64,000 nucleotides of DNA from Rathayibacter caricis DSM 15933 (GCF_003044275.1 NZ_PZPL01000001.1:3038001-3102000); one strand, 5' to 3'; shown: positions 55,009 through 64,000, counted from the stretch's first letter. Translations and numbers: made by a program. Notes: a model not told the origin generated them from the letters alone.

Positions 55009-55146
55009 GTGCGCCAACGGTAGCCGACGCCACCGACGCGGGGGCCGGGTCCGCGCGATCGGGCGCCGCACCGGGCGTGGCCTGGGCGTGTCGCGATCGT
55101 CCGCGCGACGGATCCGGCTCACCGCGTCGCGGAGCAGAATGGAGGG

Positions 55147-56049
55147 ATGGTCGAGCAGCGTCATCCGTGGTCCCGCTACGTCGCCCTGGGCGATTCGTTC
55201 ACCGAGGGGATCGGCGATCCCGAGCCCGCCAGCCCCGGCGGTCACCGCGGATGGGCCGACCGCGTCGCCGAGGTGCTGGGCAGCCAGGTCGACGACTTCG
55301 CCTACGCGAACCTGGCCGTCCGCGGGAAGCTGCTCCAGCAGATCCTCGACGAGCAGGTCGAGCCGGCGCTGGAGCTGCGCCCGGACCTCATCACGATCTC
55401 CGCGGGCGGCAACGACGTGATCCGCCCGGGCACCGACCCGGACGACATCGCCGCGCGCTTCGAGTCGGGCCTGGAGCGGCTGCGCGCGGACGACGCGACG
55501 GTCGTGCTCTTCACCGGCGTCGACGTCGGCTTCTCCCCCGTCTTCGGGCGCATCCGCGGCAAGGTCGCGATCTACAACGAGAACCTGCGCGCGCTCGCCA
55601 AGCGCTACGACTGCATCGTCGCCGACCAGTGGTCGCTGCAGGAGATCCAGGACGTGCGGATGTGGGCGCCCGACCGCCTGCACCTCAACCCGCACGGGCA
55701 CCACGAGGTCGCCCGCATGGTTCTCGAGGCGCTCGCCGTCGAGAACTCGCTCCGGCCGCTCGCTCCGGAGCCGCTGCCCACGCCGACCTGGCGCGCGGCG
55801 CGCACCGAGGACGTGAAGTGGGCGCGCGAGTACCTCGTGCCGTGGGTGCTGCGGCGCGTGCGCCACCAGTCCTCGGGCGACTTCATCACGGCCAAGCGCC
55901 CGTCCGCGGAGCCCTACCGTGCCGACGCCGAGCGCGCGCAGCCCGCCCCCTCCGCACCGGGCACCGCGGCGCCGGGCAACGCGACGCCCGAGGAGGTCGC
56001 CGCCGACATCGCGACGGCCGGCGTCCGCATCGTCGTCGAGGGCGACTGA
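55147..56049 (+). CDS. SGNH/GDSL hydrolase
   Basis: 300 residues. Block I YVALGDSFTEGIGDPEP (nucleophile Ser), block III ITISAGGNDVIRPG (oxyanion Asn) and block V APDRLHLNPHGHHEVA (Asp-His) are complete. No signal peptide. The C-terminal 40 residues are Ala/Pro-rich. It is an esterase or lipase of unknown substrate. It is divergent from the helicase gene. Confidence 0.9.
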   Translation: MVEQRHPWSRYVALGDSFTEGIGDPEPASPGGHRGWADRVAEVLGSQVDDFAYANLAVRGKLLQQILDEQVEPALELRPDLITISAGGNDVIRPGTDPDDIAARFESGLERLRADDATVVLFTGVDVGFSPVFGRIRGKVAIYNENLRALAKRYDCIVADQWSLQEIQDVRMWAPDRLHLNPHGHHEVARMVLEALAVENSLRPLAPEPLPTPTWRAARTEDVKWAREYLVPWVLRRVRHQSSGDFITAKRPSAEPYRADAERAQPAPSAPGTAAPGNATPEEVAADIATAGVRIVVEGD

Positions 56050-56070
56050 GCGCTAGCCCACCGGCTCCGA

Positions 56071-57384
56071 CTAGCCGAGCAGCTCCGCCGGGTGCGAGGC
56101 GCGCCAGCCGAACCCCGGATCCTCGATCGATCCGTCCGCGACGAGGGGCAGCTCGTAGGGCGTGCCGTTGACGCTCACGGTCGCGGTCCCGACGCCCGCT
56201 CCGTCGGCCACCGTCTCGAGCGGATCGAGCTCGACCGTCGTCGAGGTCGTGACCGCTCCCCAGGTCAGCACCGACCGCGCCTCGGGGGTCTCGGCCACGG
56301 CCGACTCGCCCCAGAGGCTCGTGTACGAGCCGAAGTCCTGCCCCTCGGTCGTCAGCGGTACCGTGCGGAACCCCGCCTCGACGCTCGGCAGCAGGGTCAG
56401 GATGTCCGAGGCGAGCTGCGGATGCGTCCGCGCGCCCACGACGACGCCGACGAGCGTCACCGGCTCGCCCTCGACGACGGTGTCCACCGAGAACAGGAGG
56501 CACGATCCCGCCTCGTCCGTCGTCCCCGTCTTGATCCCGTCCACTCCCCCGCGCCCGAGGAGCGTGTTGGTGTTCTGCACCACGCCCACCCCGGGGACGT
56601 CCGCGCGGGGCAGGGCGACGATCGGCGCCAGCACCGGATCAGCGACGAGCAGCTCGCCCAGGCGCACCATGTCGGAGGTGGTGCTCACGGTGTCGGGCGA
56701 GAGCCCGCTCGTGTCGGTGACGACCGTGCGCGTCAGCCCCTGCTGGTCGAGCCAGGTGCGCGCGGCGGCGAGGTACGCCTCCTCCGAGCCGAAGGCCCAG
56801 ATCGCGAGGGACTTCGAGTAGTTGTTCGCGGACGGCAGCATCAGCACCGTCAGCGCCTCGCGCTGCGTCAGCTCGAGGCCCGCGGAGACGGGCGCGACGG
56901 AGCCGTTCTCGGCCAGCGAGTCGGTGTAGTGGCCGACGTCGGCACTGGTGAAGGTGATGTCCGCGCCGTCGGTCCCGTCGGCGATCGGCCGCGCGGCGAG
57001 GATCACCAGCGCCGTCACGACCTTCGCGATGCTCCCGGTGGGCACGGGCTCGGTCGAGCCGTAGCTCGCGAGCACGCCGTCCTGCTCGGCGTCGTCGAAT
57101 CCGACTGCTCCGATCGCCCCGGAGCCGTACGCCGGCCAGGCGAGCACCGGAGCCTCCGTCGTCGCCCCGGGCGTCTGCGCCACGAGGGCGGTCGCGACGG
57201 GCAGCTCGGCGCTCGCCGCGGTCGCGGAGTAGGCGCCGCCCGCGCCGACCAGGACGACGGCGAGCGCGCCCCCGATGATCGCACCGACGCGGCGCCGACG
57301 GGGCGGAGGGCCGGCAGGCTGCTCCGGCAGGACCGCTCCGAGCACGTCGATCGGCGAGTCGTCGGGTCGCGTCGGGGAGCTCAC
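56071..57384 (-). CDS. D-alanyl-D-alanine carboxypeptidase (S11-type penicillin-binding protein)
   Basis: 437 residues. A cytoplasmic proline-rich N-terminus and one membrane anchor (about 33-56) lead to the extracellular serine peptidase with SIAK (Ser118), PSANNYSK (SxN) and GIKTGTTDE (KTG). It trims the stem pentapeptide of peptidoglycan. A second beta-rich domain (residues 330-437) closes the protein. GTG 57384 overlaps the stop of the RNA methyltransferase gene. Confidence 0.92.
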   Translation of the reverse strand: MSSPTRPDDSPIDVLGAVLPEQPAGPPPRRRRVGAIIGGALAVVLVGAGGAYSATAASAELPVATALVAQTPGATTEAPVLAWPAYGSGAIGAVGFDDAEQDGVLASYGSTEPVPTGSIAKVVTALVILAARPIADGTDGADITFTSADVGHYTDSLAENGSVAPVSAGLELTQREALTVLMLPSANNYSKSLAIWAFGSEEAYLAAARTWLDQQGLTRTVVTDTSGLSPDTVSTTSDMVRLGELLVADPVLAPIVALPRADVPGVGVVQNTNTLLGRGGVDGIKTGTTDEAGSCLLFSVDTVVEGEPVTLVGVVVGARTHPQLASDILTLLPSVEAGFRTVPLTTEGQDFGSYTSLWGESAVAETPEARSVLTWGAVTTSTTVELDPLETVADGAGVGTATVSVNGTPYELPLVADGSIEDPGFGWRASHPAELLG

Positions 57385-58235
57385 CCCGTCATCGTAGGCG
57401 CGGTGTCCGCCCGATCCTCGGAGGGTGCGGCCGCGCGCGTCAGCGCCCAGAGCGCCACCGCTCCGGCGGACGCCACGTTCAGCGAGTCGACCCCGTGCAG
57501 CATCGGGATCGTGACCACGGTGTCCGCCGCGTCGAGAGCGGCCCGGCTCAACCCGTCCCCTTCTGCTCCGAGCACGATCGCCACGCGCTCGGGGCGCCGG
57601 GCGGCGTAGACGTCCAGCGGCACCGCGTCCGGCGCCAGAGCGAGTGCCGCGATCGAGAACCCGGAGGCGAGCAGCTCGTCCCGCGCCGGCCCCCACTCCG
57701 GCGTCCTGGTCCACGGCACCTGCAGCACCGTGCCCATGCTGACCCGCACGCTGCGGCGGTAGAGCGGATCCGCGCACCGCGGCGTCACGAGGACGGCGTC
57801 CGCCCCCATCCCGGCGGCCGCGCGGAACACCGCGCCGACGTTCGTGTGGTCGACGAGGTCCTCGAGGATCACGACGAGGCGGGCGTCCGCGAGCAGCTCC
57901 GTCACGGTGGGCAGCACGGGCCGGTGCATCGAGGCCAGCGCCCCGCGGTGCAGGTGGAACCCGGTCAGCTCCTCGATGGTCTCGTCGGGCGCCACGAACA
58001 CCGGGACCTCGGGGAAGCGCTCGAGCACGTCCGCCGCGTCCCCGAGCCGCTTCTCCTGCACCAGGACCGAGCGCGGGCGGTGCCCGGCGTCCAGGGCCCG
58101 GCCGATCACCTTGGCCGACTCCGCGATGTAGAGCCCGCCCTCCGGCTCCAGCACCCGCCGCAGGGCGACGTCCGTCAGCCGGTGGTAGTCGGCGAGGAGG
58201 GGGTGGTCGAGGTCCGCGATGTGCACGATCGGCAT
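57381..58235 (-). CDS. TrmH/SpoU-family RNA 2'-O-methyltransferase
   Basis: 284 residues. SPOUT motifs are LVDHTNVGAVFRAAAGMGAD, IVLGAEGDGLSRAALDAAD and IPMLHGVDSLNVASAGAVAL, which form the trefoil-knotted SAM site. The N-terminal 100 residues bind RNA. It modifies tRNA or rRNA ribose; the target nucleotide is not evident. It is coupled to the carboxypeptidase gene by a GTGA overlap. Confidence 0.9.
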   Translation of the reverse strand: MPIVHIADLDHPLLADYHRLTDVALRRVLEPEGGLYIAESAKVIGRALDAGHRPRSVLVQEKRLGDAADVLERFPEVPVFVAPDETIEELTGFHLHRGALASMHRPVLPTVTELLADARLVVILEDLVDHTNVGAVFRAAAGMGADAVLVTPRCADPLYRRSVRVSMGTVLQVPWTRTPEWGPARDELLASGFSIAALALAPDAVPLDVYAARRPERVAIVLGAEGDGLSRAALDAADTVVTIPMLHGVDSLNVASAGAVALWALTRAAAPSEDRADTAPTMTG

Positions 58236-58242
58236 CCCGGCA

Positions 58243-58258
58243 CCCTAGGGCCTGTCGA
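58243..58258. repeat. 16-bp direct repeat, copy 1
   Basis: CCCTAGGGCCTGTCGA occurs here, just upstream of the methyltransferase start, and again at 59894-59909. Confidence 0.6.
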
Positions 58259-58375
58259 ACGGGATGCCGCGCACGCGACGGCGATCCCCTCTTCACAGCC
58301 CTCGGGCACCGCGGCGCTCTAGACTTCGAGACGGGCCCGCCGCGCACGCGGAGGGATCACCGACGGGAGGCGCGG

Positions 58376-59230
58376 ATGGAGTCGAGTCCGACACCGGTCG
58401 AGGACGGCACCCGTGCCGACGCGATCGAGCAGGCCGTCGAACTCCTCACCGGGCGGCGCATCGCCGCCGTCACCGGCGCGGGCGTCAGCACCGACTCCGG
58501 CATCCCGGACTACCGCGGAGCCGGCGCGCCGGTGCGCACCCCGATGACCTACTCGCAGTTCGTCGCCGACCCCGACTACCGCAAGCGGTACTGGGCCGGC
58601 AGCCAGATCGGCTGGCGGCGCTTCACGAGCACGCTCCCCAACGACGGGCACCGCGCCCTGGCCCGACTCGAGGAGCGGGGCGTCCTGACCGGAGTCGTCA
58701 CCCAGAACGTCGACGGGCTGCACGTCCGCGCCGGATCCCGCCGAGTCGTCGACCTGCACGGCTCCGCCGACCGCGTCCGCTGCATGACCTGCGGGCAGTA
58801 CTTCGCCCGCGACGCCGTGGCCGACCGGATCGCCGAGGCGAACCCCTGGCTCGACGACCCGGACGTCTCCTCCCTCAACCCCGACGGAGACGCCGAGGTG
58901 CACGACGTCTCGGCGATGACCGTGCCCGACTGCACCGTCTGCGGCGGGATCCTCAAGCCCGACATCGTGTTCTTCGGCGAGTTCATCCCCACCGAGCGGT
59001 TCCAGGAGGCGCGCGCCATCGTCGCCGGCGCCGACGCCCTCCTCGTGGCCGGCTCCTCCCTCGTCGTCAACTCCGGCATCCGCTTCCTCGAGATCGCCCG
59101 CCGCGGCAAGATGCCGATCGTCATCGTCAACCGCGGCACGACCAAGGGCGACGGCCGCGCCGCGATCAAGATCGACGGCGGCACGAGCGAGGTCCTGCGG
59201 ATCCTCGCCGACCGCCTCCCCGCCCGCTGA
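58376..59230 (+). CDS. Sirtuin (Sir2-type NAD-dependent deacylase)
   Basis: 284 residues. NAD site GAGVSTDSGIPDYRG, catalytic TQNVDGLH and VVDLHGS, and the zinc ribbon with CMTCGQYF and CTVCGGILKPDIVFFGE are present. It removes acyl groups from lysines using NAD. GGGAGG precedes the ATG. It is followed 39 bp later by the phosphatase gene. Confidence 0.95.
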   Translation: MESSPTPVEDGTRADAIEQAVELLTGRRIAAVTGAGVSTDSGIPDYRGAGAPVRTPMTYSQFVADPDYRKRYWAGSQIGWRRFTSTLPNDGHRALARLEERGVLTGVVTQNVDGLHVRAGSRRVVDLHGSADRVRCMTCGQYFARDAVADRIAEANPWLDDPDVSSLNPDGDAEVHDVSAMTVPDCTVCGGILKPDIVFFGEFIPTERFQEARAIVAGADALLVAGSSLVVNSGIRFLEIARRGKMPIVIVNRGTTKGDGRAAIKIDGGTSEVLRILADRLPAR

Positions 59231-59269
59231 CCCGGGCATCCTCCCCTCCCCGCACCTCGAGAGGCTCCC

Positions 59270-59899
59270 GTGACCCAGCTCACCCTCGTCCGCCACGGCC
59301 AGACCGACTGGAACGCGGCGCGCCGCATCCAGGGAGCGAGCGACATCCCGCTGAACGACACCGGCCGTTCGCAGGCGCGGGCGGCCGCGCGGATCCTCGG
59401 CGAGCGGGAGTGGGACGCGGTCGTCGCGAGTCCGCTGCAGCGCGCCTACCAGACGGGTGCCGTCATCGCCCGGGGTCTGGGCCTCGACGAGCCGCTCGTC
59501 GTGCCCGGGCTGGCCGAGCGCGCCTACGGCGAGGCCGAGGGCATGACCGGGGACGACCTCCGCGCCCTCTTCCCCGGCGGCATCGAGGGTGAGCGCATCC
59601 CCGGCTGCGAGACCCGCGCCGAGGTGGTCGCACGGGCGACGGAGGCGCTGCTCGAGGTCGCGGAGCGCTTCCCCGACCAGCGGGTGATCGTGGCGACGCA
59701 CGGCGCCGTCATCGGCAGCCTCCTCCGCTCGCTCAGCGAGGACGCGCTGCCGCCGCAGGGGATCACCGTCGGCAACGGGTCGCGGCACGACTTCGCGATC
59801 GTCGACGGCGCCCTGCGGATCGTCGCCTTCGACGACTCCGGTGACGTGGTGGTCGTGGACGCCGATCTCGACGACGTCCTCAGCCCCGCCGCTCCCTAG
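59270..59899 (+). CDS. Histidine phosphatase family protein (phosphoglycerate mutase-like)
   Basis: 209 residues. LVRHGQTDWNAARRIQGASD carries the RHG motif with the phospho-acceptor His9. VVASPLQRAYQTG, LAERAYGEAEGM and VIVATHGAVIGSLL complete the acid and second His. GTG 59270 has GAGAGG. Its stop TAG overlaps the convergent glycosyltransferase stop by 4 bp. Confidence 0.92.
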   Translation: MTQLTLVRHGQTDWNAARRIQGASDIPLNDTGRSQARAAARILGEREWDAVVASPLQRAYQTGAVIARGLGLDEPLVVPGLAERAYGEAEGMTGDDLRALFPGGIEGERIPGCETRAEVVARATEALLEVAERFPDQRVIVATHGAVIGSLLRSLSEDALPPQGITVGNGSRHDFAIVDGALRIVAFDDSGDVVVVDADLDDVLSPAAP

Positions 59900-59909
59900 G
59901 GCCTGTCGA
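59894..59909. repeat. 16-bp direct repeat, copy 2
   Basis: Second copy of CCCTAGGGCCTGTCGA, spanning the overlapping stop codons of the phosphatase and glycosyltransferase genes. Confidence 0.6.
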
Positions 59910-60978
59910 GCGAGGTCAGCAGCTCGTAGAGCACCCGGGCGGAGTCGCGCCACGAGTACGCCGCCGCGCGCTCGCGCGACCGCTCCGAACGCTCCGTCCA
60001 TACCGCCGCATCCTCGAGCGAGCGGACTCCGCGCGCCACGTCCTTCGCACTGCCCGGATCCACCAGGACCGCGGCGTCCCCGCCGATCTCGCGGAAGATC
60101 GGGATGTCGCTGACGACGACGGGGGTGCCGAGCGCCATCGCCTCGACCAGCGGGATCCCGAAGCCCTCGTCGCGGCTCGCGCTGACGAGGGCGGTCGCGC
60201 GCGCGAGCACCGACCGGTACGTGGCGTCGTCCGCGCCCTGGTGGAACACCAGCTTCGCCGTCGGGGCGAGCGAGCGCAGCGTCTCGACCGTCTCGTCGCT
60301 CGCCCGGCTCATCAGGTGGAGCTCGTAGTCGGGCAGGAGCCGCATCGCGCGGGCCAGCGTCTCGACGTTCTTGTAGGGCATGTAGGAGCCCATGTACACG
60401 AGCGAGCGGGCGTCGGAGCGGTCGGGCAGCGACGCGGCCAGCGCGGCGCTCGCCTCGTCGGGGTCGCCCGCCGCATTCGGCACCACCACGACCGGACGGG
60501 TCGTCAGGCGGTGCTCCCGGATCAGCTCGCGGGTGGTCTCCGACACCGTCACCACGGCGTCGGCCCGCTGCAGCAGTCGGCGCTGCGGCCACCAGGACAG
60601 GTGGTAGAGGCGCCACAGCCCGCGGACGGGCAGCGGCAGATCGCGCGGGGGCGTGCGGTGGCGGTAGTAGATGAGGTCGTGCACGGTCAGCACCAGGCGG
60701 TAGCGGCGTCCGAGCGACCCCATGGTCTGCATCGGCGAGAAGACCACGTCCGGCTTCAGCCGGTTCACGAGGAGCGCCACGAACGGCTCGAACGGACCGG
60801 TCGGCGACGTCACCTTCTCCCACGGCAGGTCGGGCAGCAGCGCGAGCTGGCGGCGGTCGCTGATCAGCATCGTCACGTCGTGCAGAGCCGAGAGCTCGCG
60901 GACGAGCTCGGAGGTGTAGCGGCTGATGCCGTCGTGGCGCTCGAGCCGGGTGTAGCGGCAGTCGACGACGATCCTCAT
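59896..60978 (-). CDS. Glycosyltransferase family 4
   Basis: 360 residues with the GT-B fold. An N-terminal acceptor domain (MRIVVDCRYTRLERHDGISRY, LTVHDLIYYRHRTPPRDLP) is followed by the nucleotide-sugar domain: SLVYMGSYMPYKNVETLARA, LVSASRDEGFGIPLVEAMAL (EX7E) and GTPVVVSDIPIFREIGGDAA. It likely builds a glycolipid or cell-wall polysaccharide. Its ATG overlaps the stop of the hydrolase gene upstream. Confidence 0.9.
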   Translation of the reverse strand: MRIVVDCRYTRLERHDGISRYTSELVRELSALHDVTMLISDRRQLALLPDLPWEKVTSPTGPFEPFVALLVNRLKPDVVFSPMQTMGSLGRRYRLVLTVHDLIYYRHRTPPRDLPLPVRGLWRLYHLSWWPQRRLLQRADAVVTVSETTRELIREHRLTTRPVVVVPNAAGDPDEASAALAASLPDRSDARSLVYMGSYMPYKNVETLARAMRLLPDYELHLMSRASDETVETLRSLAPTAKLVFHQGADDATYRSVLARATALVSASRDEGFGIPLVEAMALGTPVVVSDIPIFREIGGDAAVLVDPGSAKDVARGVRSLEDAAVWTERSERSRERAAAYSWRDSARVLYELLTSLDRP

Positions 60979-61886
60979 CGGTCGATCCCCTCCTCGAGGG
61001 CGCGGCGGAGCACCGCGGCGGCCTCGTCCGGCGTCTCGTAGTGGATGAGGTGGCCGACCCCGTCGATCACGTGCAGCCGGGCGTGCGGGAGCGCCGCGAG
61101 CAGGCGGTGCTGCGCGGCGAGCGGCGTGATGTCGTCCTGCGCCGCCGCGATCAGCAGCGTCGGCACCGCCAGGCGCTGGGCGTACTCGCTCACGTCGTGC
61201 GAGACCGAGGCGCGGAACGCCTCCAGGACCGTGTCGCGCGACGCGAAGGCGCTGAAGTAGCGGTCGTGCTGGTCGTGCACGAAGCGCCGAAGACCGGCGT
61301 CCTTCGTCTTCACCATCGACAGGCTCATCACGCGCACGATCCGCGGATCGCGCAGCAGCCGGTACCCGAGAGTCCGCGGCAGCACCGCTCCGAGCCGGTA
61401 GTAGAGCACCGCGAGCCGCGTCAGCACTCCCCGAGGGCCGGCGAGGGCCGGAGCCGCGATCGGATTGACGAGCACGAGCAGCGGAGTCGGCAGCCCCGAC
61501 GCGACGGCCGCCGCGGCCACGATCGAGCCGAAGGAGTGACCGAGCACCACGGCCTCGCCGCGGAGCCCGAGCACGTCCAGGAACTCACCCAGCCAGGCCG
61601 CGTAGCCCTCCACGTCGTGCGCGTGCGCCGTCATGGGCGGGGACGCGCCGAATCCCGGCAGGTCCGGAGCGATGACGCGGACGTCCGCCCCTCCCCCGAG
61701 CAGACGGGCGATCACCGGCTCCAGACCGTGGTGCTCGCCGCGGAAGCCGTGCACGAGCACGATCACCGTCGCCGCGTCGTCCGAGCCGTAGCTCCAGTAG
61801 GCGGTGGACGCCCCCGGGACGGCCGCGGCGGCCTCCCGGATCGGGAGTCGTCCGAGGTCGGCGGCGTAGGGCGAAGCGACGGTCAT
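60975..61886 (-). CDS. Alpha/beta hydrolase
   Basis: 303 residues from ATG 61886 (GGGGA ribosome site); ATG 61898 would add four residues. The fold is complete: VIVLVHGFRGEHHGLE (oxyanion HG), VVLGHSFGSIVAAAA (nucleophile Ser), IAAAQDDITPL (Asp) and IDGVGHLIHYE (His). It is a serine hydrolase co-transcribed with the glycosyltransferase (ATGA), possibly acting on the same lipid or sugar product. Confidence 0.87.
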   Translation of the reverse strand: MTVASPYAADLGRLPIREAAAAVPGASTAYWSYGSDDAATVIVLVHGFRGEHHGLEPVIARLLGGGADVRVIAPDLPGFGASPPMTAHAHDVEGYAAWLGEFLDVLGLRGEAVVLGHSFGSIVAAAAVASGLPTPLLVLVNPIAAPALAGPRGVLTRLAVLYYRLGAVLPRTLGYRLLRDPRIVRVMSLSMVKTKDAGLRRFVHDQHDRYFSAFASRDTVLEAFRASVSHDVSEYAQRLAVPTLLIAAAQDDITPLAAQHRLLAALPHARLHVIDGVGHLIHYETPDEAAAVLRRALEEGIDR

Positions 61887-62043
61887 CTCGGTCCCCATCG
61901 TAGGCAAGACCGCCCGAACTTCTCGCCGCAACGCCTTGCGTGGCCGCGATCCGAGCCGGGAGCATGAGGACGCGCTCGCTTCGCGACGCATCGCCCCGTC
62001 CTCCGTGACGGTCATCCGCTCAGGCAGCAGCAGAAGGAGCACC

Positions 62044-63759
62044 GTGAGCTTCACGTCGCCGATCCAACTCCCCGGACTCGCCCTCGATCCCCAGTGGTAC
62101 CGCCGTGCGGTGTTCTACGAGGTCATGATCCGGTCGTACTACGACTCGAACGGGGACGGCGCCGGGGACATCAACGGACTGGCCTCCAAGCTCGACTACC
62201 TGCAGTGGCTCGGCATCGACGCGCTCTGGCTGCCGCCCTTCTACATGTCGCCGCTGCGCGACGGCGGCTACGACGTCTCGGACTTCAAGGCGATCCTCCC
62301 CGAGTTCGGCACGATGGAGGACTTCCGCGACCTGGTCCGCAAGGCGCACGAGCGCAACATGCGCATCGTCATGGACTTCCCGCTCAACCACACGAGCGAC
62401 CAGCACGAGTGGTTCCAGCAGTCGCGGTCGGACCCCGAGGGCCCGTACGGCGACTTCTACGTCTGGAACGACACCGACGACCGCTACCCCGACATCCGCA
62501 TCATCTTCGTCGACACCGAGGACTCGAACTGGGCGTTCGACTCCGAGCGCCGGCAGTTCTACTTCCACCGCTTCTTCTCGCACCAGCCTGACCTCAACTT
62601 CGAGAACCCGGCCGTCCGCGAGGCGATCCACGACGTGGTGAAGTTCTGGCTCGACCTCGGCGTCGACGGCATCCGGCTGGACGCGATCCCCTACCTCTAC
62701 GAGTCCGACGAGGGCAACGGCGAGGGCGAGCCGCCCACCCACGACTTCATCAAGAACCTCCGCCAGATGGTCGACCGGGACTACCCGGGCCGCATCCTGA
62801 TCGCGGAGGCGAACCAGTGGCCGCGCGAGGTCGCCGCGTTCTTCGGCACCGAGGAGGAGCCGGAGTGCCACATGGCCTTCGACTTCCCGGTCATGCCGCG
62901 CATCTTCTACTCCCTTCGCGCGCAGACGGCGAACGAGCTGAAGAAGGTCCTCTCCGAGACCTTCGACATCCCCACCGGAGCCGCGTGGGGCGTGTTCCTG
63001 CGCAACCACGACGAGCTCACGCTCGAGATGGTCTCGGAGGAGTACCGCCAGGCGATGTACGGCTGGTACGCCTACGACCCGCGGATGCGCTCCAACATCG
63101 GCATCCGGCGTCGCCTCGCACCGCTGCTCGACAACTCCCGCGCCGAGCTCGAGCTGATCAACGCCCTCCTCTTCTCGCTCGCGGGCAGCCCGTTCCTCTA
63201 CTACGGCGACGAGATCGGGATGGGCGACAACATCTGGCTCAACGACCGCGACGCCTCCCGCACGCCGATGCAGTGGACACCCGACCGCAACGCCGGCTTC
63301 TCGGCCGCCGACCCCGGCAAGCTCGTGCAGCCCATCGTGCAGTCGCTCGTCTACCACTACAACCAGGTGAATGTGGAGGCTCAGCTCGCGCAGTCCCGCT
63401 CGCTCCTGCACTGGATGCGGAACGTGCTGCACGTGCGCCGCGGCCACCCGGCCTTCGGCCTCGGCTCGATGCGGGTGCTCGAGACGGACCACGAGTCGGT
63501 GCTCGCCTTCGTGCGCGACTACGCCGGGTCCGGCTCCGCCATGGGCGACCAGCCCGAGGAGGTGCTGTGCGTCTTCAGCTTCAACCACAACCCGGTGTCG
63601 GTGACCATCACCGACCCCGAGAACCCCGGCTCCGCGCTGAGCGACCTGTTCGGCGGCGGACGCTTCCCCGGCTTCTCGGCGGACGGCACCCTCACGATGA
63701 CCCTCGGCACGCAGGGCTTCTTCTGGCTGCACGTCGCGAAAGCGGACCACGACCGATGA
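62044..63759 (+). CDS. treS: Trehalose synthase TreS (maltose alpha-D-glucosyltransferase)
   Basis: 571 residues. GH13 barrel: FYEVMIRSYYDSNGDGAGDI, VMDFPLNHTSDQHEWF, GVDGIRLDAIPYLYE (nucleophile Asp213), LIAEANQWPREVAAFFG (acid Glu) and LRNHDELTLEMV. It interconverts maltose and trehalose, the second trehalose route in this window. No maltokinase domain is fused. AGAAGGAG precedes GTG 62044; the longer frame is not supported. Confidence 0.96.
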   Translation: MSFTSPIQLPGLALDPQWYRRAVFYEVMIRSYYDSNGDGAGDINGLASKLDYLQWLGIDALWLPPFYMSPLRDGGYDVSDFKAILPEFGTMEDFRDLVRKAHERNMRIVMDFPLNHTSDQHEWFQQSRSDPEGPYGDFYVWNDTDDRYPDIRIIFVDTEDSNWAFDSERRQFYFHRFFSHQPDLNFENPAVREAIHDVVKFWLDLGVDGIRLDAIPYLYESDEGNGEGEPPTHDFIKNLRQMVDRDYPGRILIAEANQWPREVAAFFGTEEEPECHMAFDFPVMPRIFYSLRAQTANELKKVLSETFDIPTGAAWGVFLRNHDELTLEMVSEEYRQAMYGWYAYDPRMRSNIGIRRRLAPLLDNSRAELELINALLFSLAGSPFLYYGDEIGMGDNIWLNDRDASRTPMQWTPDRNAGFSAADPGKLVQPIVQSLVYHYNQVNVEAQLAQSRSLLHWMRNVLHVRRGHPAFGLGSMRVLETDHESVLAFVRDYAGSGSAMGDQPEEVLCVFSFNHNPVSVTITDPENPGSALSDLFGGGRFPGFSADGTLTMTLGTQGFFWLHVAKADHDR

Positions 63760-63778
63760 ACCACTCGTGAGCACGCCG

Positions 63779-63812
63779 CGGGGCCTCCGACCGATGTCGG
63801 AGGCCCCGTTTA
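63779..63812 (+). terminator. Strong terminator after treS
   Basis: A perfect 13-bp stem (CGGGGCCTCCGAC with GTCGGAGGCCCCG) with a CGAT loop is followed by TTTA. Confidence 0.85.
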
Positions 63813-63822
63813 GGCTGTCCGC

Positions 63823-64000
63823 GTGAGCATCACCGCAACGACCGAGCCGACCCTGTTCGACGACGGCGCGTTCGAGGCCCTCCCGTCCGACGAGGCTCGC
63901 GCCGCTCCGGTACCCGCCGAGCTCGCGCCCGCCGAGGGCGCGCCCTGGTTCGACCTCCTCGCCGTCTTCGATCTCGAGACCACGGGCATCGACGTCCGCA
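63823..64000 (+). CDS. DnaQ-type exonuclease (start only; cut by window edge)
   Basis: Only the first 59 codons are present. After an acidic, Ala/Pro-rich N-terminus comes WFDLLAVFDLETTGIDVR, the ExoI motif (FDLETTG) of DEDD exonucleases such as the polymerase III epsilon subunit. The rest lies outside, so the subtype is open. GTG 63823 follows the treS terminator. Confidence 0.85.
   Translation, partial: MSITATTEPTLFDDGAFEALPSDEARAAPVPAELAPAEGAPWFDLLAVFDLETTGIDVR

Overview
The window is gene-dense, very GC-rich DNA with no sign of mobile elements, and it reads as chromosome of a high-GC Gram-positive bacterium. Several genes point to Actinobacteria: RbpA, MshC (mycothiol synthesis), the PafB/PafC pair, a HelY-type helicase beside tatA-tatC, and an ImuA-like/ImuB/DnaE2 mutasome. 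The gene set and operator styles fit the family Microbacteriaceae (Rathayibacter or Curtobacterium-like), but the genus is an inference.

Layout. 1-5.4 kb is a minus-strand sugar-utilisation operon (GH43, ABC binding protein, two permeases, GH43, LacI regulator) with a readable promoter and two LacI-type operators 22 bp apart. 5.4-14.3 kb holds assorted membrane and regulatory genes: a TauE/SafE exporter, an MFS sugar transporter, an LCP cell-wall ligase, a PPOX protein, a PadR regulator coupled to an ABC1 kinase, an unrecognised 228-residue protein behind a 19-bp palindrome, and an acyltransferase. 14.7-18.3 kb carries an SDR, an NfeD-SPFH pair, a GDPD and rbpA.

18.3-28.5 kb is one long minus-strand run of mostly overlapping genes: HAD, trmI, FKBP, pafB, pafC, a one-TM protein, tatA, tatC, helY and lnt. 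The order resembles the mycobacterial Pup-proteasome neighbourhood, but no arc, dop, pup, prcBA or pafA is present here. 28.7-38.1 kb has PAC2, mshC, uppP, an M20 peptidase, tRNA-Leu(GAG) with its terminator, two oxidoreductase/hydrolase genes, a SIMPL protein and an isolated ProB-like kinase with an extra C-terminal region.

38.2-46.4 kb holds a GH3 enzyme and then the most striking unit. A TTGACA promoter with a perfect LexA box between its -35 and -10 drives, apparently leaderless, an ImuA-like gene, imuB, dnaE2 and a fourth uncharacterised gene. 46.4-52.9 kb is glgX-treY-treZ (glycogen or maltodextrin to trehalose). 53.2-64 kb has a DEAD/DEAH helicase, an SGNH hydrolase, a D-Ala-D-Ala carboxypeptidase with an RNA methyltransferase, a sirtuin, a histidine phosphatase, a glycosyltransferase with a hydrolase, treS with a strong terminator, and the start of a DnaQ-type exonuclease gene.

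Themes that tie genes together are two separate trehalose routes, SOS-regulated mutagenesis beside a second DNA-damage regulator (PafBC), and plant-polysaccharide-type sugar uptake under local repressors.
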